A stretch of 41,801 nt of DNA from Paraglomus occultum. Lineage: Eukaryota; Glomeromycota; Glomeromycetes; Paraglomerales; Paraglomeraceae. This document shows positions 11,191-22,956 of this stretch, piece after piece (position 1 is the first letter of the stretch; every line of letters begins with the position of its first letter). Under the pieces are notes generated by a model. It was not told where the DNA came from and did not search any database. It was given only the letters and a program-made list of their open reading frames with translations. The position numbers and the translations under genes are program-made. The DNA lies in NCBI GenBank assembly GCA_910592205.1, contig CAJVPJ010000130.1, positions 1 through 41,801 on the forward strand, in the 5' to 3' direction.

Positions 11191-11994
11191 GAGGTAGATG
11201 AAGCGTCAAATAATTATATTATTATTATTTACAATTACACCGAAGCCAAAAATCTTCTCTAAGGGGAAAGAATCTTGTGTATCAGCTGTTTGGATGTTTA
11301 TAGTAACCTCGTGGTAAGTACAGTGAATGTCGTACAGTTCACGGGTGAAAGTTGCAGCCTGTAGTAAAGGAGAAAGAGGCATTGGCGTTTCGCCTGCAAT
11401 TTGCTGTGTAATGTATTGGTGTATGCAGGGCCAAGAAAACCAAAATGAGAGTTTTGCGAACGCTGCGAGTCTGATATGTAATGTGATTTTATTATTACAA
11501 TGGTGTTTCCAAGATAAAGTCACATGAATTGAGCAACGTACGGTGCATAACAATAACCTTAACGCAGGTGGTCGATCGGGATATGTTTGACAATTCCGTA
11601 CAAACAATAGCGCCACATCGATATCTCGCTATACCCTTTTTTTCAGTCAATTTGCCAATTCAATTCGATAGTTGACCAACGTATGCATTTTTTCTTTCCC
11701 ATAGTAACCATGTATCTACAAAGCAGAAAGGACACATTATTGTTAATTATTTGTTTTCCGTAGAATGCAGAAGTGATTATTGGTAAATGCAATATTATTG
11801 TATATGGGATCAAATAAAGGGTCATAGAATAGGGTTTTTGTGCGCATAGAAAGTACACATATATGTCATATAATTCACAAGGCTACACTACAATCGAATT
11901 TCCCCCAACGAGATGAATGTGAGGTCAGTTCACACGACTAATCTTTGTATATCCATAATAATTATTATAGTACGCCGATGTATCGATGCGGAAG

Positions 11995-12231
11995 TCAAAG
12001 AAATGCAGCGTTTAATTGAAAATCTACCGCTACGGGAAAGAGCGAAGTGAATGCGAACGCCTGATCGTGTCGTGAGCCAATAATATTTCTAGCATCCAAA
12101 TATAGATAGGCCAATGAGAGTATTCTTGAAGAAAGCGGGTAAGAGAATATACACTGCATCCAAGTGAACATTTGCGAGTGTGGCTGAAAGACCAACAAGT
12201 AATTATCGCGAGGAACTGTAACAGACGACAT
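11995..12231 (-). CDS. doubtful hypothetical ORF (78 aa)
   Basis: Begins with ATG (MSSVTVPRDNYLLVF) and is somewhat richer in GC than the surrounding DNA. No family is recognised and no flanking splice sites were convincingly joined to other frames. A second minus-strand frame, 11206-11616, starts without ATG and ends in an AT-rich stretch; its middle part (TFTRELYDIHCTYHEV) reads like protein. Together they could be exons of an unrecognised gene, or chance. Confidence 0.15.
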   Translation of the reverse strand: MSSVTVPRDNYLLVFQPHSQMFTWMQCIFSYPLSSRILSLAYLYLDARNIIGSRHDQAFAFTSLFPVAVDFQLNAAFL

Positions 12232-14409
12232 TTGGAGAAGGCTTAGAATTAGGTTTTATTGGCACAGCAGTGAGTCAACATAAATTCATGTTTTGTCATA
12301 ACGTATTTGATGTTTAAATCCACTAAAAAGAGAGCAAAGAGAAAAAAATCAACTCCTCATGTTTTAAAATCAATGATACCAAAGCTCTAGATAGAGACCC
12401 AATTACTTGTGAAATTCACCAAGTCTATTGTCAGCTTGTCTGAGAATGAGAGGTTATCCTCAAGTGGTCGAAAGCATTACGTTGAAGGCGCCGGAAAACG
12501 GTCTTTACCCATACTCATACGCACCTCGTTTTGAATTTCAAAGTAATTATAATGTTATAATTATTGTGCGTTGCTTAACCTTTCTGCTATTAAAACTTAA
12601 CCTGAAAAATTCATTGTCCAATAAAATTGCTTGTCTTAAATGAATGCCTCACTTGTATCCCAAAGTCGGGATAACCGAGGTATTATCATGCCAACGACCA
12701 GTTGTGAAATAAGTGTATCTAGTGCTACTATCCATTTTAAAATGACCTCATTCACTGAGATACATAAACTGTCAATTGCAAGCTAGTTTGTTCACAATAA
12801 TCCATAAATAATATAACAGACAATACAAAGGTAGAATAGACATAATCACATCACATTAATATCGGAAACAAGAGCACCCGCCAGAGTTGCTTTTCTAAAT
12901 TTGACAACTGCTCTTGGTTAGGTCATGGCATCTTTATAATTGGGCATTTATCACCCACTATATTCTCATTGTTATCACGATTGTTTTTATTTATACCCCA
13001 AATAATAACACAAAAGTGCATTTTTGGAAAAAACTGAATGGTGTTAGTATTATGCATATCACAGGTAATAGTAACTCGATTATCGCCTTCGATGATGTCG
13101 GAGAAAGAATTCGTGTCCGAACTTTATTATACAAACCAAGAAGATGACTCAACTATTTCATACAGTGTAAATTGGTTGTATGCGCCAAGACAACCCGACA
13201 CAGAGTAAACACGAATCGAGTATAAAGTTTCGAGTACTACAATTCTCAAGTTGGTATGTTGTGAATGACCAAAATAATAGAATTCCTTAATGACATGAAC
13301 ATTGAATGAAAGCATCTGTGGATTTCTTCTGAGTAGAAAAATTACGTCTAATCGATTAAGGTTAATTTATTGTAGTGCCCAAAGCAAATTTCAGTAATTA
13401 TCACCGCTGTCATTAATCTTTTGTTATATCCCTAGTTTATTTAATACGTCGATGATTTGTTCTCATTAAAAAAAAAAGAATTGTTATCCAGAGTCAAATG
13501 GCGTTTAGTTCTTTGGTACCACAAGAACATTATTGTTCTTAACACCACAGCAACGTTATACATTATGCCATTACAGAGCATAAGTAACTCATTGAACCCC
13601 ATGTGTTTCAGGAATACGATTGATTGGCTAGAATGTGTACGATATACAAGGGTATTAATCCACTTTGTAAGTCACAAACAACGGTTGAAGAGTCTTTCAG
13701 ACTAGGGCTGAACATAAAGCTATACTTGAAAGGGATTATAACAATTAGAAAAACGCTATAACGAGTCCCAAAAACTTGTATCTGAAAATAGTTGATTGTT
13801 CATACAAAAGCTTAGTTACGCGTCAATTCCGCTTGACTCAAACGAATATAATAGAGTAATCCTAATTTCTGAACATGGCAACCATCAATTAGTACTAATA
13901 ATCCGACAAACGAATAAAAGGTACACAGGACCCAAAGCTTTAGCTGCACCAAAAAATACATTTTAATATTATACAAACCCTGATATTACGAATCTCTCGG
14001 ACATAACAAAGAGAAATCTCCTATGTAGCAGATCAACCAACTCTGATTGTGGGTTGTAATTTCTCTTCCCAATTGACAACTTTCGACCGCAAACGTGACA
14101 ATGCTTTATGCACGATGAATCTCATGATAGTTTGACATATCAAACGATGCTTTGAATCGTACCTGTAACTGTCACAAATATCAAAGTTGATTTAAGTAGT
14201 AATTTAAGTTTATAACGAATTTAGTAATAACTGGAAATTTTTTGGTCTTCAAAAAAGAAAACACATCTTGTAAGTTTATACATATAAAATGCTACCTTTT
14301 GTTATTTCATGAAGACATTATATATCGCCTAATTTATAGTACAAGAGTCTGACAATGCAGAGCAAGTCCAATCTGAGGGTTCACGGTTGACGAGTACTAT
14401 TCAAACGTT

Positions 14410-16228
14410 TCACCATTTTAACATGTCGTCCACCTCGGCTTCACCAAACAAACTACTCTTCGTAGCCTTAAGCTCATTAATGTCCTCATCCACATCATCT
14501 TTATTATTCAGTACAAATCTAGGAAGATGAGTTCTTGTGAACCTCAAAATATGTCGATTGATTTGATCAAACTCGAGGAGAAATCCGTCATGGCCATCAG
14601 GTGATTGAATTGTCACCATCTCGGCATTGGGAATGCTTTTCGCTAATTCATATTGTTCAGATATAGTATACAAACCGTCCGATTCTATACCTGGATGTTG
14701 AACGTGCACGAAGAATCAAATGGGTTATAGATGAGGATAAACAGATAGAGAACCGCAAGTCAGACATAACACAACTTACCAATAACCATAGTCGGTTGTT
14801 GTATACTGCTCAAAACTTCTTCTATTTCTCCTCTTTCATTGGCAATATCATGTGTATCCATTTTACGAGAAATACTAATATAACAGTTGGCATCGAAGCG
14901 CTTCACAAACTTATCCCCCTGATATCTAAGATAAGACTGTGCGGAAAATACATGTGGTACTGCGGCAACAGAATGCTCATTATTTCGATGTTTGCTGTCG
15001 GCTATTCCCCGGCTTTCGTTACTATTGCTACTGTTATCATGTTTCTTGTTAAAATAGACACCCTTCAGAATGTTCTCGCTTTTGTTTCCATCATTGTGTA
15101 CCAGCAAAGCATGCTCAGCCGGAGTAGAAGGTGCTACTCTAGGGAGATACTCGTGGGGATGTTTTTTTGGATCATTATACTTGCGACCGAATCTCGACTC
15201 GAACGAATCTCTTGATCGATATGTAAGAAGAGCAGACATACGCGCAGCAGACAGACCCGTAGCCGGAGGATCTCCCGGGTTATAGTATCCATCGAGATAT
15301 TTAGGATCGCTGTATATCGCCTGTCGCTGAGCCTCACCCCAGCTTATACACCATGCCGAATGTCGGGCAGATGTCGCAATAGGAACTATGTTGCAAACAT
15401 AATCCGGACCAAAGAAAGCCCATTCGAGAACCTGCATCCCGCCCATAGATCCACCGAGACAGATTGCAACTTGTTTTACTCCCAGAAGATCGAGAACTTT
15501 TTTGTGGAGTCTGCAAATCATAATATAGATCAAAGTGAGTAGAAATGAATACACAATCTCTCTTGCATATTTTTCCTTTTCAACTGAAATATTTAAGCGG
15601 GCATAATAGTAGCAAACCTACTAAGAAACACAATTTAAACCCAACATGTTTCTACCTAACATCATCGCGAATGGTAGTCTGCGGGAATTCTGGTCCATAC
15701 GGTCTCCCAGTCTCGGGATTTATGGTTACAGGTGAAGCTGTCCCGTAAGGAGATCCCATAACGTTTGCACAAAATATAAAAAATTTTGATGAATCGAATG
15801 CTAAGCCTTTACCCATCAAAGGTCCCCACCTAAAAGAAGAACACGCGCACACACACAAAATTCAATGCTTCGAATATACTTGTATCAATCCAACAAAATC
15901 TCAGAATCGACAGTTCGCGTCTTACCAATCTTCAACGTCAGCGCTTCCACTTAACGCATGACAAATTACCATAACATTATCTCTTTGTTCGTTCAATTTG
16001 CCCCATGTTTTATATGCGACGGGAACTTGTCGAATTTTGACGCCAGACGACAGCGTAAACTCGGGTATGATTGTTATAGTCTGACCGTTTACTAGAGAAG
16101 CAAACTTATTTTCATACACCTGTGTTCGCTCTGTGTATTTCAAGGTGAAAAAGGTAGGGAAAAAGTTCTAGATCCGTATCACGATATTTAACGAATAAGG
16201 GAAGGAAGCTGTTCTAATTACCAAGCAT
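14410..16228 (-). CDS. met2: homoserine O-acetyltransferase
   Basis: Transfers acetyl from acetyl-CoA to L-homoserine, making O-acetylhomoserine for methionine synthesis by direct sulfhydrylation; an alpha/beta-hydrolase-fold enzyme. Exons (read 3' to 5'): 14410-14690, 14780-15510, 15656-15829, 15926-16130, 16222-16228; all introns are GT-AG, 89-145 bp, phases agree, giving 465 residues (yeast Met2 is about 486). The nucleophile elbow CLGGSMGG (Ser near 150), the acid in IESDGLY (Asp near 377) and GHDGFLLE (His near 406) form the expected triad. The N-terminal signature VAYKTWGKLNEQRDNVMVIC and GSADVEDWWGP are typical. The first exon supplies only ATGCTTG: the second exon has an in-frame TAG upstream and no ATG, so this 7-nt exon is my best start. 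A Lys/Asn/Ser-rich insert lies near residues 235-265. An S-succinyl or related transferase is less likely for a fungus. Confidence 0.94.
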
Positions 16229-16348
16229 TCTTGTGATCAACAAAACTTTATTCAAAAACTTTTATAACGAGGCATTTCATGAAGAGAAAAAAGTTAATTA
16301 GCACCGTTACATGGGCTGTCTTTGCAGGGGGTAAAGATGATCTAAATG

Positions 16349-16356
16349 TCACGTGA
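16349..16356. promoter_or_regulatory. CACGTG palindrome upstream of MET2
   Basis: The octamer TCACGTGA lies about 120 bp upstream of the MET2 start codon. In yeasts this is the binding site of Cbf1, which recruits Met4 to sulfur amino-acid genes including MET2. CACGTG occurs at a few other places in the window (for example near 10565, 24568, 36253), so the site alone is not proof. Position and gene identity make it plausible. Confidence 0.45.
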
Positions 16357-17399
16357 GTTAAACAATGCTAATATTAGCATGGCGAACAACGAATTCAACA
16401 ATTTCGCGTTAAATGAGTGAGTTTTTCCCCTCTCACCGATAATTAAGTATTGTCACATTAACACTAATAGCATTGGGCATGTGACTATGCAATGCATATC
16501 GCCGTGTATAGTATAAATATAATATAATATAAAGGGGTTTTGCTGTACTTTAGCCCGTGAAATACGGCACGTCAAACAGAAGAATTCCGTGTAATGCAGA
16601 TCAGAGTGTAACGCAAAACATTAAAAATTTTTTTTTTGAAAGTACAGTGGTTTTGCAAACTTCATCAAAGCAGCTCTTCGAATTGTATCTATTAATTTGG
16701 GCATTAACCAGTATTCCATCGCCTTAATAGCGCGTGTAAATAGCAAATTTTGCTACTGCGTGGAAATCCGATCTTGGCGAAAATACGACTATTGGTTAAT
16801 TTTCTATTAACGCGTTTACTTTGATATAAAAATTCGACGCCCCGATAGTACTGTAGTACTCGGATTATAGAAGCCAAGGCAATTACTACAGTTTAATTAG
16901 TAAACAAGCCACGAATTGTCAATTATAGGCTTGGCAAAAGGAAATTGTCAAACTTGTTTGTAAAAAAGCCATTGCAGATTTTACAATGAATTGTATGTAT
17001 ACTGAGGTTGTATAGAAAGAATTTTCTACAATTACAGTACTAATTTTAGGAAACCGATAATAATAACCGTAGAAAGGACAACTGTATACATTAAGCAAGT
17101 AACAAAAACATTTAGTGTAATAATTACCGTCAATTATAGATATTGTACATAAAAATTTATTTTACGTGCAGAAATTACCATTTAATTACTGTTTAGTTAT
17201 CATAGAGATCAGTTTAATTAGTGGCTTGTCGACTTTAACAAGTAAAAAAAAAAATTTTTACTGTGTTCCGAAATGTTACGCTGATAGCTATTGTTCTTGT
17301 TTACGGAAACAATCGTGACAATTGTAAGAATGGTTACGCTAGGCAATATATTGACTCCGTTCTCCTCGCTGCATAGATATACTTGTAAGATTACCTGCG
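16357..17399. other. no recognisable gene; repeat-like fragments
   Basis: The word CAGTTTAATTAGT occurs near 16888 and again near 17211, each followed within a few bases by a form of CAAGCCA/GGCTTGT, which looks like transposon-derived sequence. No coding sequence is visible. The right end borders the transposase relic and may include its terminal sequence. Confidence 0.35.
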
Positions 17400-18010
17400 A
17401 AGCAATTAATAATGTTAGGTAGTACAAATACGTGACATCTTTTGTCATATAGCACGCAAACACGCGTCTACTCATCCATATATAAATATCCAAGCAGATA
17501 TGTCTGCCAATACACTTACATAAAAGGCCCATCCATTGTATTTGTGAAACAAAATAAGTATTTTTCCTTTTCGTGAAATCCCCCCCCAAACCATTATAAT
17601 TTCGATAATTGGCGAACCAGTTTTTATGCCACCGACTAGTTTTATTCCAAAAAAGATCGAATGCAGTCTCGCCGGTGAATGTAGTTTTGGCCCAATAATC
17701 TTGTAAATGTGTCCGCGTGCAAGCTTTTCGTAACTATTATGCCGAATAGTGAGCATTGGCGTTGCATGAGGTATAGAACTTTCGTACTCCTTGTCTTCAT
17801 ATATCGCCAAACGGCAGTATGCGAAATGGTAATATTTTGCGTTTTCTGTATGGCGGAAGCAAGTCGCCGTGTCTATATAGCACTATTTTGGCGATGTTTT
17901 GTGTAACATTGGAAGAGCGTTTGTTACCCTTCTTGCGTTCGATTGTTTCTGTATCTCGCAATTTTTTTAGATTGTCAAGAACAGTGCAATAAGGAATATT
18001 GGTCTTTTAT
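17400..18010 (-). pseudogene. Tc1/mariner-type transposase relic (N-terminal and first catalytic block)
   Basis: On the minus strand the pieces appear in order but in changing frames: a helix-turn-helix-like start (IPYCTVLDNLKKLRDTETIE, then RKKGNKRSS), a linker, the first catalytic block WAKTTFTGETAFDLFWNKTS, where the family has FTDET so the catalytic Asp is replaced by Gly, then MVWGGISRKGKI and a piece ending near ADISAWIF. Several frameshifts separate the pieces and the second half of the catalytic domain is not seen. It belongs to a different subgroup from the relic at 2527-2887. Confidence 0.75.
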
Positions 18011-18353
18011 GCATTACTTTGGGGAAAACCACGGAACTAATTGCAATATTTATTATACATTTACTAACATGAATATTAATTAAAATTAAGACGCGTTTGT
18101 TACCAATAACACGCTTTCTTGTTATTTACCAAATAAATTCAATTTTCGGAAGGCAATTTCGGTTTTTATATATTATTTATTTCATCTCTTTTTAATCTCA
18201 ATATTTCCTTCTTATCTTTTTCATTATAACTTTCTACACTTCGCATCACTACTCCTTTTTTTGCTATACACTTAGAAGGTTTCAGATTACGAATGTTAAT
18301 AGAAATGAGTGCAGGTTGTATAGCTTGATGTTGTTGAGTTTGTCTGTTAATAC

Positions 18354-18431
18354 TATGCGCATACGAACCTTGTTACCGCCAAAGAAATAACGTATGCGCA
18401 CACGAATATTGTTACCGCCTAAGAAATAACG
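18354..18431 (+). repeat. two 39-bp tandem units left of the Tc1-type element
   Basis: Units 18354-18392 and 18393-18431 begin TATGCGCA and end AAAGAAATAACG or TAAGAAATAACG, with GTTACCGCC in the middle. A third unit of the same length follows the transposon at 19573-19611. Confidence 0.9.
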
Positions 18432-18433
18432 TA

Positions 18434-19572
18434 CACTCCCTGGACAAAAGTATCCGATGGGAGTTTTTTCGATTTTATGCAAAATCCAGTATAATAATTA
18501 CACAAACTTTTTATATCATTTTGTAGCTTTGTTTTTGCGAATCTGCGTGTGAAGTTTGAAGTGTTTAGCTTTCTTGAACGACAAATTATCAAACAAAAGG
18601 CAATTGTGATTAAAATTAATTTCGCCAATTTTTTGGCTCTAAACATTTAGTTTATTTAGTACCGAGTTGGCCATCCATTATTCAAAATACATGCCTCAAG
18701 CCGTCTTGGCATGCTCTTAATCAAATTGGAATATGTTTGATGAGGAATTAGTGACCATTTCTCTTTCAGAGCAATCTCTAATTCTGTGGCATTTTTGGGC
18801 TTATTTAGTCGCTTTTCAAGCTCATTCCAAAGGTGTTCAATTGGATTAAGGTCAGGAGATTGAGATGACCAATCAGGCAACATTTTGATTTTCGACGAAT
18901 AATGTCTTTTAATATTTCTTTATCTTCATTATTATGCTTTTAGGTCTACCACTCCTTCGAGCACTTTTTAGATTATCAGAGTTTATGTAGCGAACAATGG
19001 TATCCCGTACAGTGGATGGCGGAATTTTAAATGTCTTAGATATTTTTGAAATGCTACTTCCATCTGTTCTAAGACCTAAGATTTTTCCTCGATCAGCTTC
19101 TGTTAATTCGGAACCTTTGGCATGTAAACGATAATAAAAGTGCTCGGAAATAAAATTTGGAAACAGCGCGATAAAAACAAAACAAAAACAACACGAAAAT
19201 TTTTGCTTTTTTTATTTAATTATTTACATACAATAAAGAGGTGGCAAGAAAAAGTTAGCAAAACACATGTTTTATTTGGTTTATAATAATAAAACAAATT
19301 TTATTTATTTAGATTTGTTTAAAATTTACGTTAATTTCTTCTTTCTTTTATATAAATTTTCGTGAGTCAAAGATCGGCGAAACTAATTTTAATTGCAAAT
19401 TGTCTTTTGTTTAATAATTCGTCGTTCAAGAAAGCTAATCACTTCAAACTTCACATGCAGATTTGCAAAAAGCAAAATTACAAAATGATATAAAAAGTTT
19501 GTGTAATTATTATACTGGATTTTGCATAAAATCAAAAAAAAACTCCCATCGGATACTTTTGTCCAGGGAGTG
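18434..19572 (-). mobile_element. internally deleted Tc1-type transposon with about 195-bp inverted repeats
   Basis: The ends CACTCCCTGGACAAAAGTAT (left) and its reverse complement (right) are flanked by TA on both sides. The inverted repeats run from 18434 to about 18628 and from about 19374 to 19572 with roughly 90% identity. Inside, on the minus strand, lie the transposase N-terminus from ATG 19123 (MPKGSELTEADRGKILGLRT, helix-turn-helix, GRPK box) and the C-terminus (SQSPDLNPIEHLWNELEKRL, the catalytic Glu block), ending at 18656. The central catalytic part carrying the two Asp residues is missing and the two pieces meet out of frame near 18885. It is therefore non-autonomous, although its ends look intact. 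Confidence 0.93.
18656..19123 (-). pseudogene. Tc1 transposase with central deletion
   Basis: About 65 N-terminal residues (helix-turn-helix of the homeodomain-like Tc1 type plus GRPK) are joined near 18885-18935 to about 75 C-terminal residues containing DLNPIEHLW and ending WPTRY. Full Tc1 transposases have about 340 residues, so roughly 200 are lost. The junction also shifts the frame. Confidence 0.85.
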
Positions 19573-19611
19573 TATGTGCGTACGAACGTTGTTACCGCCA
19601 AAGAAAAAACG
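19573..19611 (+). repeat. third 39-bp unit right of the Tc1-type element
   Basis: Begins TATGTGCG and ends AAAGAAAAAACG with GTTACCGCC in the middle. It continues the tandem series interrupted by the transposon, and its first two bases are the TA target site. Confidence 0.88.
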
Positions 19612-21190
19612 TTTAGAGCAGATAAAACAGTGAAACTTAATAAATTCAGTGATTTTACAAATAGTGGCAAATAATGAATGAAACTTGTAATAAATGATTT
19701 TGCCTTGAACATTATGTAGGCACATACCCAAAGTAATCTGAGTCCCTAAGACCTTGCCCTACGCGTAGAACCACAACAAAAAGTTCCGGATAATGATTAT
19801 AGCAGTAATGGTTCAGTGCCAAACCTATTATAAATTTCTGGTACACAATCAGGGTAATTGCGGCGGTGAACGCTGCGTGAAAGAAAGTAATAAATAGAGC
19901 ATTGTCTCAGCTTATGTTGAGCAAAAACTAATTGTTACGTCCAAATAATTGTAAGTCTGGAGAGTAAGCTTTTTTTTAACGTATTCCGACTTTCCCTTTG
20001 AAGTCAAATTATTCCGATGGTGGGTAATATTTCTACGCGGCTGTTAATACGCTACACCACCTGCAGGACATTAATTAATATAGGATTCGCCGAAACAAAT
20101 TATTTGGACTCTTTTTAAAAGTCACACTGCCCAGGCCTGCATGTTGTGTAACACTTGTCTATTAACATCTTGGGCCATCGAATTCATCTCACTCCGCGTT
20201 GTATAACTAGTAAAAGCGTTTACTTAATAAAGATGTTCAGTTTAATAATAAACGTAAAGAATAACATTGCATAAGAATAACGTCGCACAAATATTTTTAT
20301 TGTCATACAAAAGTAATTTCTTGCAAAAGACTTTTTGGAATTATTATCCTTTAATCTTATAATTAATGCTTTTGCATATAGATTCTGAGACAAAGTTACT
20401 AATCTATTGTTGTTCGACGCGTCCGACTTTAAAGTTTTAGTAAATCCAGTTATTTATATTATCGTAGGCCAAGTTACCGGTGCTCGTCGCATTCTCGTAT
20501 TAAATTGTCACACTGAGTATTATTAAACTCTGTCCTTGATGTTGTTTTTTATTTTTAATACAAGACGAACCCCCTCCGATAAGATTTGTTAGTTGTAATA
20601 ATCGTTCACCGGATTTCTCCTTTTTTCAAAGCCAATCGACTTTTTTTTTGCCTTCCGGTCTTCAATCGACTGCTTTTGTCATCCAGATTATCTTTTAAAT
20701 ACTTCACGCCAGGCCAACGTTTACCCACTATCTATTTTTCCTGAAAGTACTTCATAGGTAATGAATTACTGTTGAGACGCACGCCAATTTTACCAATAGC
20801 CTCTTCTAATACTTTACGCGCGCCATTGACGTTAGCAAATGTACGCTCAACAAATCATCAGGGTGGGGTCGTCGTTATTAATTGAATCTTAAGTGACTCC
20901 AGCAATTGTGTAGGTACAGCCGATTTTCCGCACAAACTTATCTAATGGAGGTTGGGAAGTTGGAACCCACTCACATTCATATTCGTTTCGACAGTGCAAT
21001 ACCCATTTCATTTTATAACAGTTTTGTGAAGATTGTTGTGATTGTTGAGTCATGACACCCATGTCCCGTGATGATAAATGGACACGATTTGAATCGGCCA
21101 ATCAAATGAGCCAACATACTCGCCAAAAAAAATTTTTTTAAAGAGAAAAAAAAAAGTCCGTTCAACCTCCGCATTTAACCCCCGAACGTT
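19612..21190. other. intergenic, no recognisable gene
   Basis: Only short frames with no motif. The right 100 bp, containing A/T runs near 21125-21160, is the presumed promoter and 5' leader of the LYAR-like gene. Confidence 0.4.
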
Positions 21191-22297
21191 ATGGTTAGCT
21201 TTGTCTGTGACAGTTGTCAAGGTGATAATTACGTTTTTTTTTTTCGTAAATTTTAACATATTAGAATCAAATTGTTGATCTACTTTCTTGTAGAAACTAT
21301 CAAGAAACCAAAAGCAGAGCAGCATTTCGCTCGCTGTCGCGATGCCCAGTTAACATGCTTGGACTGCTCCCAGACATTCTACGGCTCCGCTTATAAAACG
21401 CATACTAGCTGCATTACTGAGCAGGAAAAATATCAAAAAACTCTATTTCAGGGAAAAAAGGTGTGGATCAATAATTGTCCGAGTTGGTATATTAATGTTC
21501 TGGTTCAAAGCAAATCCAATCCTATCTTCAGCATTGGAACGAGAGCGGCTCTAAGTCATAGTGAGATTCTTAGTAGACGAAACGAATTACAAGGAAGAGC
21601 ATGCTTGGCTGAAGATAACGTGGATTTTTCTCAACTATCTAAAGAATACGACCCAAAAAATTTTATCAAAATATACAAATTTCCGATTTGTGTATTTTCT
21701 GATGGGACCATAATTAAAAGTCTTGGAATTGATGTCGGATTAGGTTTGAGTTTGACCAGAACATTGCTACTAGAATAAGGTATACTAAGTGTGATTGACG
21801 TTTCTATTTCAGAACAATAAACAAAATGGCAATAAAATTCCTAGGAAAATTGAACGTCCGCCTGAACAAGAAAGCGAAAGTGGGAATGAAAGCGATGTCT
21901 TGAGCGATATAGAAAAATCCAAGGAAAGTGCAACAAAGAACACCAAAACGCCATCTAATAAAGCAAGCGAAAGCGAGAGCGAGAGCGAGGTTGATAGTAT
22001 AATTGAGAAAGTTGAAACAAACGGAGTAAAAGATACTGAAAGTTCCGACGAATCAAACGGAGACGAGAGTGGAAGTGAAAATGAGAGTGAGAGCGAGAGT
22101 GAGAGTGAAAAAGAGAGCGACAACGAAAATAAAAAAGCTGAGGGAAACGGGATAAATGATATTAAAAGCTCATCCGCTGAATCGAGCGAAGGAGAGGGTG
22201 AAACGGACAGTGAAAGCGAGCGTGAGAACGCAAGTGAAAAAGTTGAGGCGAACAAAGTAAATGATACCGCCAGCTCGTCGGATGCAACAAGTGAGAA

Positions 22298-22332
<35 letters not shown>

Positions 22333-22490
22333 ATGAGAATGAAAGCAAAAATAAAAGAGTTGAGACAAACGGAGTAAAGAATACCGAGAGTACATCGGAT
22401 GAATCAAGCGAAAGCGAGAGTGAAGATGAACAAATTCAGTCAAAAGCAGCGAATAATGTTAAGAGCATGTCGAACAATTCAAGTGAAGGC

Positions 22491-22524
<34 letters not shown>

Positions 22525-22628
22525 ATGAGAATGAGAATGAGAATGAGAATGAAAACAAGACTGCGAAAATTAAGGGAAATGCAGTAAAGGGTGGTAAGGG
22601 CTCATCAGACGAGTCAAGTGAGGGCGAG

Positions 22629-22659
<31 letters not shown>

Positions 22660-22925
22660 ATGAGAGAGAGAGTGAGAAAACTGCAGTAAAGAATGCTAAG
22701 AGCTCATCAGACGAGTTAAGTGAAGGCGAGAGTGAAAGTGAGAGTGAAAGCGAGAGTGAGAGCGAGAGTGAGAAAGCTAAGGGAAATGCAGTAAAGAATG
22801 CTAAGGGCTCACCGGACGAGTCAAGTGAAGACGAGAGTGAAAGTGAAAGTGTGAGCGAGAGTGAGAAAGCTAAGGGAAATGCAGTAAAGAATGCTAAGGA
22901 CTCACCAGATGAGTCAAGTGAAGAC

Positions 22926-22956
<31 letters not shown>

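Larger units (their letters stand above)
10747..14409. other. long stretch with no recognisable gene
   Basis: About 3.7 kb with only short frames. A simple repeat (GATGG)4 lies at 11171-11190. Two minus-strand frames with somewhat protein-like composition, 11206-11616 and 11995-12231, are listed separately. Near 13970-14040 the words GATATTACGAATCTCTCGG and ACATAACAAAG look like decayed pogo/Tigger-type element sequence. The left end contains the presumed promoter of the membrane-protein gene, the right end the 3' flank of MET2. Confidence 0.4.
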
